From: Fidelibacterota bacterium
Lineage (GTDB): Bacteria; Fidelibacterota; Marinisomatia; SCGC-AAA003-L08; JACNLC01
Assembly: GCA_024277615.1 (NCBI GenBank)
Contig: JAJRUW010000036.1
Span: 1-34,784 of the forward strand
Length of the DNA: 34,784 nucleotides
Direction of reading: 5' to 3'
Shown here piece by piece: positions 28,688 to 34,784 of the stretch (its first letter is position 1; each line of letters opens with the position of its first letter). The notes below the pieces were generated by a model that worked only from the letters and a program-made list of their open reading frames with translations, did not search any database and was not told where the DNA came from. Both the position numbers and the translations under genes were made by a program.

Positions 28688-29071
28688 AATGACCCAAAAT
28701 TTACAGTACTTACTCGATGGTGAAAAATGACAATGTTGCGGAAAATTCATTTAATACGAGACTCGATTGTCCACAGAATAATCCTCCCAAACCTGAATTG
28801 CTTACCCTCCACTGACTTTTTTCATATTCATTGTCTTGTGCCGGTTAGGTGTTAAAATCAACATTTCCTACTGTTATTAATTATTTCGGTTATTATGAAA
28901 AATATGTAATATTACACCGCTTCCGGAACGAAATTTTCCCGGACAAAACGTCTATTTTTTAATCCCTACGGATTTTTAATTAGCGTAATTTCTTTAAAAA
29001 CTGTCTCACCGACGGGTTCCACTCCTCTTCTACTCCAGCGCTGAAGGGAAATCCTAAAAAAAGGAGACCTC
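28688..29071. other. AT-rich intergenic region between divergent genes
   Basis: This 384-base region between uvrB (minus) and the collagen-like gene (plus) should contain the promoters of both. It is AT-rich with short T and A runs. A strong AAAAGGAG ribosome binding site lies about 6 bases before the ATG at 29072. No RNA gene or convincing promoter boxes were identified. Confidence 0.45.
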
Positions 29072-30985
29072 ATGCACACACACTTCTATAAATCATGTTT
29101 CATATTCTTCGTTATTTCTTTGCTATGGGCTCAATCCGTCCCGGCCCTGCTGGATTACCAGGGCTCTCTCACGGATGATCTAGGCATTCCACTATCATAA
29201 GATGTTTCCATCACTTTTGCCGTCTATGGCACGGAAACCGGAGGCTCGGCTCTCTGGAGCGAGACCCAAAATCCGGTGACCGTCACAGACGGCCTGTTTC
29301 ATGTCCTGCTGGGATCCGTGACGGCACTGCCCGAAAGTTTATTCGATGCTCCCGACCGCTGGGTAGGGCTCTCGGTGAACGGCGATGGTGAGATGACACC
29401 ACGCACACGCCTCGTTAGTGTGCCCTTTGCCCTGGTGGCGGCCAATCCCGGACCGCAAGGTCCTCAAGGGGATATAGGACCACAAGGCCTCCAGGGTCCT
29501 GCCGGACCCGTAGCCGGCAGTGACGGACAGATCATCTTTAATAATAATGGCAATGCAGCAGGGGCAGAGATTTATTATAACAGCATAACACATAATGTAG
29601 GTATCGGGGTTTCCAATCCCCAAACAAGTTTGCAGATAACGGGAAATAATGGTGTTGATTTCGCAGGGACTCACAGCCTCGGAGATCCAATTGAGCCTGC
29701 CCCGGGCGTTCACATGCTGTGGATACCAGAAAAAGGCGCTTTTAGAGCTGGATTAATAGAGGGTTCGGCCTGGGACAGCAATGAAGCTGCCGATTATTCA
29801 ACTGGTTTTGGACATGATACAAATCCTTATGGACTTGCGTCCTTCGCTGCTGGTTGGAATTGTGATGCAGCTAATAATGCTGTTGCTATGGGGTACGCGA
29901 ATAATGCTGAAGGAGTAAGTAGTGCTGCTTTCAATTACAATACTACTGCTGCGGGCGATTATTCCTTCTCAGCCGGGTATCACTCAACTGCGGATGGTAT
30001 ATATTCAACGGCATTTGGTTATCATACTACTGCAGTTGCTTTTTCGTCTGTTGCTGTAGGTATGCTTAACATCGGTCTTGGGAATAGCTCTGCTTGGGTG
30101 TCAACAGATCCTATCTTTGAAGTTGGAAACGGTGGGGGGACAACTCCTTCCAATGCCATGACGATTTTGAAAAACGGCAATGTTGGCATCGGAACCACTT
30201 CACCGGAACACTTACTGGAAGTCACCGGCTATGCATCAGACGACGTTGGCGTTGGTCATTTTCAAAATACATCCTATACAGACGGGTATGGTGTTTACGG
30301 CTCCTGTATTAATTCTGATTCTCATGGATATGGGGGCTGGTTTGATGGGGGTTATATGGGAGCCTTGGGCAAATCTGTTACCAATACGGGTAATTACCAT
30401 TACGGCCTGGAAGGTGCAGTTATTAGCAGCTCGGGCACCAACTACACCCTTTACGGTTTTGCTTACGGCGGCAATACAAACTAGGCCGGTTATTTTGCCG
30501 GAAATTTATATGCCTACAATATCCGCGGCAGCATCAGGGCTTCGAGGATCGACCATCCCTTGGATCCGGAACATCAATACCTGAATCACAGCAGTGTTGA
30601 AAGCCCCGATATGATGAATGTTTACAACGGTAATGTCATCCTGGACAGCCGCGGGGAAGCCATTGTTGAACTGCCAGAATATTTTGAGGCCCTGAATCAG
30701 GATTTTCGCTATCAGCTGACTTGTATCGGCGGCTTTGCTCCGGTTTATATTGCCGATAAAATTCAATCCAATCAGTTCAGTATTGCCGGGGGTCAGCCCG
30801 GTATGGAAGTCTCCTGGATGGTTACCGGTATCCGCCACGACCCGGTGGCTGAAGCCAATCGAATCGTCGTTGAAGAAAATAAAAAACCCAATGAAGTGGG
30901 GAAATATCTAAACCCGGAAGCCTATGGCCTGCCGGAAAGTATGGGAACGGCCTATGACCCCAAACGAGAAGAATATTTACGATAG
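29072..30985 (+). pseudogene. collagen-like / YadA-head-like surface protein with two in-frame stops
   Basis: A single frame of 638 codons starts at ATG 29072-29074 with a strong ribosome binding site and a signal peptide (FIFFVISLLWAQSVPA). It is broken only by TAA 29198-29200 (codon 43) and TAG 30482-30484 (codon 471). After an N-terminal domain (LLDYQGSLTDDLG, SVPFALVAANP) comes a short collagen-like Gly-x-y run at about 127-147. A left-handed beta-roll follows at about 240-335 with 14-residue repeats (VAMGYANNAEGVSS, AAFNYNTTAAGDYS, FSAGYHSTADGIYS, TAFGYHTTAVAFSS), like YadA adhesin heads. A C-terminal domain (NVILDSRGEAIVELPEYF, QFSIAGGQPGMEVSW) ends at 30985. Such trimeric fibres act as adhesins or tail-fibre-like proteins. 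Under the standard code only fragments would be made. Confidence 0.8.
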
Positions 30986-30995
30986 GGAGCCGGCA

Positions 30996-31523
30996 ATGCA
31001 GTATATAAAAATCAGAACACAGGGCTTCAAAATTCTATTGGTATCTCTGCTGATCTGTGCACCGCTCCGGGCCGATCAGCCTGCCAGTACCCATTACACA
31101 CTCACAAAATATGGTGTTCTGGGGGGTGTACCAAACTCTGCTGCACCTCCTGTCTCGCCCGGCTATCCAATGAAAGCCATGGCTTCCGGGGGCATTGCCA
31201 ATAGCTCTGTGAACAGTACGGACTTTGTGCATATCCCCGGCTATCTCGAACCCCTGCTTTTAACCCCGGGCTGTACGGACCCGGGAGCTTACAATTTCAA
31301 TCCCTCTGCCGTGAGCGATGACGGCAGCTGCTACGGCATGGCCGGTGATCTGGACTTGGACGGTACCGTCAACGTAAATGATATCGTATTGGCGGTGGGC
31401 ATCATCATCGGGCAGATCCCGGGTGACGCCTATCAGCTCTGGGCCGGGGATTTTAACGGAGACGGTGAATTGAATGTAATCGATATTGTGGCCATTGTGG
31501 ATATGATCATCAACGGCAGGTGA
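30996..31523 (+). CDS. small secreted dockerin-like protein with GCTD motif
   Basis: This 175-residue protein has a signal peptide (ILLVSLLICAPLRA). A middle part (YTLTKYGVLGGV, then SGGIANSSVNSTDF) is followed by a cysteine motif GCTDPGAYNFNPSAVSDDGS-CYG, which I recall as frequent in marine FCB secreted proteins. Two calcium-binding dockerin-like repeats close it: DLDLDGTVNVNDIVLAV and DFNGDGELNVIDIVAIV. The ATG at 30996 was chosen over an upstream frame because AGGGAG lies 8 bases before it and the signal peptide begins there. It starts 10 bases after the collagen-like gene, so the two were probably one transcript. Dockerin-like modules may hold it to a cohesin-like partner or simply bind calcium; no cohesin was seen in the window. 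Confidence 0.82.
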   Translation: MQYIKIRTQGFKILLVSLLICAPLRADQPASTHYTLTKYGVLGGVPNSAAPPVSPGYPMKAMASGGIANSSVNSTDFVHIPGYLEPLLLTPGCTDPGAYNFNPSAVSDDGSCYGMAGDLDLDGTVNVNDIVLAVGIIIGQIPGDAYQLWAGDFNGDGELNVIDIVAIVDMIINGR

Positions 31524-31591
31524 AACGAACGGAGCCTGAATTCTTTCCGAATTCTTGAGATCACCAACAAAATACAGATAAAGCTTAAAAG

Positions 31592-32860
31592 CTAACTGTT
31601 GCCCAGAATTATACCGACGAGGAGAATAATGTCCATAATATCCACATTGCCATCCTGGTTATAATCGGCTTCGGGAGTCGGCGTCGTTCCGCCCAGAGCC
31701 ATATCAACCATTTCGACGATATCGACAATATTCAGAACGCCGTCACCATTGATGTCAACAGGGGCAGCGGTTAAAATGAGGTTGCCATAGGACTGGCTGC
31801 CTCCCCATGTAGTCGTCATCACCAAATCATAGGAAAACTGAGTCACCGGATCCAATACCCTGACCACGATGGGGTTGGAGGTGACAAATCCCGGAAAGAG
31901 ACTCCCTCCCGAATTACAAGTGCTGAATGAACCAAAGGCGAACATGGTTAAGGGTCCCCCGTTCCAAACACCCGAACCTACAACTGTCTGCCCATAACTC
32001 GGTGTACAGCCCGGGCCGCTAATGACACCGTTATAATCGAGCAGACCAATTTCACTACCGATATCAATAGAGCGGCCTCCTCTCAGGGCACCTGCAGTAA
32101 GTGTGATGTAATTAAAAAGGCCTTCACCGGTTTGGTTATAGTTGTCGAGATATTCGCTGTATTCTCCAACCAGATCATCATAAAATTCATCCCCGGGTTC
32201 CCAGTTTTCACCCGGCTCAAAGCTCCAGTCACTGTGGTTACAACCTTCTTCCGAATCCCAAACACAATAAGGAAGAGAGGTACATATATCCTGGACCAGA
32301 TCCTCACAGCCCTGGTCATCCGGAGCAAATAATTCACTAACAATCAGACTTCCGCTGCCGTCCAGCAGGTCCACGGCGATGAGGCTGGATACGGGTATCA
32401 GCTGATCCGGCAGCATTTCGTCACCGTTGCCGTCGGAACGCATTAGCCAGACAAACTCACCGCCATTATCCGTCGTGAATGAGTACTGCCAGGTTCCGTC
32501 AATCAGTACTGAATAAACAGCCAGGGGAGTCAGATTGCTGAGATCGAATTCAAGGATATTGACGGAGGCCTCGGTAATCCGAATTTTCAATTTACCGAAC
32601 ATGTCATCGTCATTTTCGTCATCGACGATTTCGAATTTTGCATGAGCACGAAAAGTAAAATAGTCCTCCTCACTGTTCCCATCCTCCTGGTAAATGCAGC
32701 CCTCCGTTTCATCCCAGACGCATTCTGACGAGTCCAGACATTCGCTTTCATCCAGTTCATCGCAATCTTCGGAATCCAAACTATTTCCCAGACCGGGACC
32801 CGATAAACAAAGCCCGATCACGGTGTATGTCATCAATATGGCAAAACGATTCGTAATCAT
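31592..32860 (-). CDS. secreted dockerin-like protein with two identical-spacing cysteine modules
   Basis: The 422-residue product has a signal peptide (FAILMTYTVIGLCLSGPGLG). A four-cysteine module lies at 33-55 (C-x7-C-x5-CVWD-x3-GC). An acidic beta-rich domain follows, then a second module with exactly the same spacing at 185-207, and a second beta-rich domain (about 225-365) with LVMTTTWGGSQSYG. Two dockerin-like calcium repeats end the protein: DINGDGVLNIVDIVEMV and DYNQDGNVDIMDIILLV. Strongly acidic composition fits a salt-adapted secreted protein. No enzyme motif was seen. It converges on the smaller dockerin-like gene and lies 16 bases after the TPR gene on the same strand, so it may be cotranscribed with that regulator. 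Confidence 0.8.
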   Translation of the reverse strand: MITNRFAILMTYTVIGLCLSGPGLGNSLDSEDCDELDESECLDSSECVWDETEGCIYQEDGNSEEDYFTFRAHAKFEIVDDENDDDMFGKLKIRITEASVNILEFDLSNLTPLAVYSVLIDGTWQYSFTTDNGGEFVWLMRSDGNGDEMLPDQLIPVSSLIAVDLLDGSGSLIVSELFAPDDQGCEDLVQDICTSLPYCVWDSEEGCNHSDWSFEPGENWEPGDEFYDDLVGEYSEYLDNYNQTGEGLFNYITLTAGALRGGRSIDIGSEIGLLDYNGVISGPGCTPSYGQTVVGSGVWNGGPLTMFAFGSFSTCNSGGSLFPGFVTSNPIVVRVLDPVTQFSYDLVMTTTWGGSQSYGNLILTAAPVDINGDGVLNIVDIVEMVDMALGGTTPTPEADYNQDGNVDIMDIILLVGIILGNS

Positions 32861-32876
32861 GAATAAATCTCTCCCT

Positions 32877-34376
32877 CTATAAACTACTTTTCATCCGCGC
32901 AGTCAGCTGCAACACTCCCGGGTAGCTGATATCCAGTTTCTCGGCAAGTTTCTTTTTATTATGGTCATAAGTTGCATAAAGATAAGATACCACCAGGGCT
33001 TCAAATTTCTGATTAATCTCTTTCCAGGGAAGATGGTGATATTTCGCAATGAATTGATCAATTTCCGGGGGAATAGGCTGATCATGAAATCCGGCCGTTC
33101 TTTCTCTGACAGTATAAAAAGTACGTTGGGCAAGGCCCAGTTTTTTAATCCCCTCGGTTTTTGAAGCGGAATTCTGGAGCACCCGCCGGAATAGACTGCT
33201 CTGTAAGATACCCCTGATTTCCCTGAAAGATTTATTGATGGCAAATTCGAATTCCATTTTACGCCGGGGCAAAGATTCAGGTTCGGAATGCTGGGGATGC
33301 CTGATCAGAAACGGCACATAGGCTTGAATGGCACGCTTAATGTCACCCCGGCATTCAAAGTTATGATCGATCAGTTCATTGGCGGCGCGATAAGCCTGGT
33401 TATAATATTTCTCTGCAGAATGAAAGTCCTGTTGCTTTTCACTCAGCGTGCCCAGATAATAGCAGATACCCGGAATTAAGAAAATCACACCTTGCTTCAG
33501 GGCGATATACAATGATTTCTTAAAATAATCGATACTGAGGTCAAGCATTGTTTTATGCAGATAAAGATAGGCGATATTGGCCAGCGCAAAACTGCGTGTG
33601 AAATGACTGTCTGCAATACTTTCCGTCTGCAGCAGAGTCTGGATACTGCCTTCAAAATCGCCCTGGTGAAATTTCCACATCCCTATATCATGGTAAATGG
33701 CCGCCTTGATATGCTTAAGACCATGTTCCTCAACAAGCTCAATTCCTCGTTGGTAATAGTCCATGGCTTCGGCAAACTGACGGTTGACCCGGTAGGCATT
33801 ACCGATATTCTTATAATGATAAGCCAGTGTGCCGTAACTGTCAATCTCTTTAAAATACCGGGATGAATCTATCAGGTCGTAGATCACATTTTTCTTATTA
33901 TCCCGGGCCAAATGCACCAGCCGATAATACTTTGCCAGATTCAGCAGATACTTGGAATCTGTGAGCATGGGAATGTTGTTCAGCACCAGCAGTGACTTAT
34001 CATGGTTATCGATGATGGCGAGGAAGGCTACCATTTCAAGCAGCACAAAAGCCTGTGTATCTCTGTCACTGTCATCCAGCATTGCGTAGGCCTGTCCCAG
34101 AATATCTGCAGCCCGGATGAAATCTCCCTCACCTATATAGCAGCGCGATAATCCGGTATAAACAGAGGCGAGTTTTGCCGGGTTGTGCTCGTCTTTTAAG
34201 AGAAGTTCCAGCTGTTCCCGGGTTTCAGGAACCGTCAGCCGGTTAAACTGGGAAAGATGCGCCGTGAATTCGACCCATCTCGTATTTCGCGTCGAAATAT
34301 CAATGCTTAATTTATTGCCCTGACCACTCGTCAAAGTCCTGTCTTCAGGTTTAAATATGGATATTAAAGGGTCCAC
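32877..34376 (-). CDS. TPR protein with Fis-like C-terminal helix-turn-helix
   Basis: The 499-residue soluble protein consists mostly of tetratricopeptide-like helical repeats (about 50-345), for example LASVYTGLSRCYIGEGDFIRA, AYHYKNIGNAYRVNRQFAEA, AAIYHDIGMWKFHQGDFEGS and GICYYLGTLSEKQQDFHSAE. The C-terminus reads ALVVSYLYATYDHNKKKLAE, then KLDISYPGVLQLTARMK, which fits the Fis-type helix-turn-helix of sigma-54 activators but without their AAA+ domain. It is probably a regulator or adaptor that senses a protein or peptide through its TPRs. The GTG start at 34374-34376 was chosen because AGGAGA lies about 9 bases upstream (34386-34391). A TTG start 17 codons earlier has no such site. The target genes are unknown; the adjacent secreted protein is the simplest candidate. 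Confidence 0.75.
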   Translation of the reverse strand: MDPLISIFKPEDRTLTSGQGNKLSIDISTRNTRWVEFTAHLSQFNRLTVPETREQLELLLKDEHNPAKLASVYTGLSRCYIGEGDFIRAADILGQAYAMLDDSDRDTQAFVLLEMVAFLAIIDNHDKSLLVLNNIPMLTDSKYLLNLAKYYRLVHLARDNKKNVIYDLIDSSRYFKEIDSYGTLAYHYKNIGNAYRVNRQFAEAMDYYQRGIELVEEHGLKHIKAAIYHDIGMWKFHQGDFEGSIQTLLQTESIADSHFTRSFALANIAYLYLHKTMLDLSIDYFKKSLYIALKQGVIFLIPGICYYLGTLSEKQQDFHSAEKYYNQAYRAANELIDHNFECRGDIKRAIQAYVPFLIRHPQHSEPESLPRRKMEFEFAINKSFREIRGILQSSLFRRVLQNSASKTEGIKKLGLAQRTFYTVRERTAGFHDQPIPPEIDQFIAKYHHLPWKEINQKFEALVVSYLYATYDHNKKKLAEKLDISYPGVLQLTARMKSSL

Positions 34377-34385
34377 ACCTGGTCT

Positions 34386-34391
34386 TCTCCT
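34386..34391 (-). promoter_or_regulatory. ribosome binding site deciding a GTG start
   Basis: AGGAGA on the minus strand lies 9 bases before GTG 34374-34376. It favours that start for the TPR gene over the longer TTG-initiated frame. Confidence 0.6.
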
Positions 34392-34427
34392 GTAATTTGA
34401 ATAACAATCTTGTGCATAAAAATACAA

Positions 34428-34649
34428 CTATTACTCAAAATATTGCAGATGAATTTCAGTGGTTTCATATTCCTGCCTGATAAGTTGACACTCTTTGAAT
34501 TTGCCGGACCTGTTGAATCATTTTCTGACTCGATGCACCAGAAAAACTGAAAGGTAAGGATCCCGACGGCGGAGAACCATCAGGATCCTTTGACCTTTGC
34601 CTTTGGTGATGACACATTAAAGTATCGTCTGAAAAAATTCCTTTACTGT
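34428..34649. other. intergenic region with an 8-base hairpin
   Basis: A 222-base gap on the minus strand between the partial type IX cargo gene and the TPR gene. aaggatcc (34556-34563) pairs with ggatcctt (34583-34590) around 19 bases. A TTTTT run appears about 13 bases after the stem on the minus strand, so a weak terminator of the upstream gene is possible but not clear. Confidence 0.45.
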
Positions 34650-34784
34650 CTATTTAACCAATGTAACCCGCTGAGTCAGCCTTTCACCGCCGGCATTCAG
34701 AACTACAAAATACATTCCTGAAGTGAAAGCAGATGCATCCCAGGTGACCTGGTGCATGCCACCGCTCATGGGTCCGTCTTTTAA
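34650..34784 (-). CDS. C-terminal end of a type IX-sorted protein (partial)
   Basis: The last 44 residues of a minus-strand gene are visible before the window edge; the start lies outside. The frame reads GGMHQVTWDASAFTSGMYFV, then VLNAGGERLTQRVTLVK and a TAG at 34650-34652. This is the closing strand pair of the FlgD-like / type A sorting domain recognised by the type IX secretion system. It is homologous in layout to the C-terminus of the LamG protein at 18395-20518 (SGIYFVRLEAG...KLILLK). Nothing can be said about the cargo portion. Confidence 0.82.
   Translation of the reverse strand, partial: LKDGPMSGGMHQVTWDASAFTSGMYFVVLNAGGERLTQRVTLVK

Noticed and set aside
29276-30484. An independent gene starting at the ATG at 29276
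   Set aside because: It has no ribosome binding site there, while the same frame extends upstream to a strong site and a signal peptide at 29072, broken only by the TAA.

Overview
The window looks like a chromosomal segment from a free-living, probably marine bacterium of the FCB superphylum, most likely Marinimicrobia (SAR406) or a close relative. This is inferred from three things seen in the sequence: C-terminal sorting domains of the YPNPFNP / SGMYFVxL type (type IX secretion-like), dockerin-like DxNxDGxxN repeats on secreted proteins, and a Cys motif of the GCTDPxAxNxNPxAxxDDGSC type. No rRNA, tRNA, CRISPR array or insertion sequence was recognised.

Layout. (1) 21-1016, + strand: a tRNA-dihydrouridine synthase. 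(2) 1210-7707, - strand: a probable operon, transcribed as transketolase-like enzyme, DUF1015 protein, serA-like, serC, outer-membrane protein, which centres on serine biosynthesis. (3) 7951-11894, - strand: a run of damaged genes. It holds a Txe/YoeB-Phd toxin-antitoxin pair, a porin-like barrel, an NtrC-type response regulator, mobA, a histidine kinase fragment and an isoprenylcysteine-methyltransferase-like membrane protein. Every one carries a stop, frameshift or deletion. (4) 12077-15545, - strand: acetoacetyl-CoA synthetase and a beta-eliminating lyase whose diagnostic residues say tyrosine phenol-lyase, separated by a clear terminator. (5) 15693-18017, - strand: comEC with an in-frame TAA inside its metallo-beta-lactamase domain. 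(6) 18395-20518, + strand: a large secreted LamG / G8-like protein with a type IX sorting tail. (7) 20582-28687, - strand: a tightly packed housekeeping operon, transcribed as uvrB, purD, sigma-54 activator, lptE-like lipoprotein, asnS, nadE. (8) 29072-34784: surface and secreted proteins. These are a collagen-like / YadA-head-like protein with two in-frame stops, two convergent dockerin-like proteins, a TPR protein with a Fis-like C-terminus, and the tail of another type IX cargo protein cut by the window edge.

The most striking property is the number of lesions in non-essential genes (all three stop codons, homopolymer frameshifts, internal deletions) next to fully intact housekeeping operons. 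This reads as active gene decay. For the cases where the frame is otherwise perfect, stop-codon readthrough or assembly error must be excluded. The best functional leads are the DUF1015 gene inside a serine operon that lacks serB, the tyrosine phenol-lyase residues, the in-frame histidine kinase-MobA join, the calcium-loop-like insertion in LptE, and the exactly repeated four-cysteine module in the 422-residue secreted protein.
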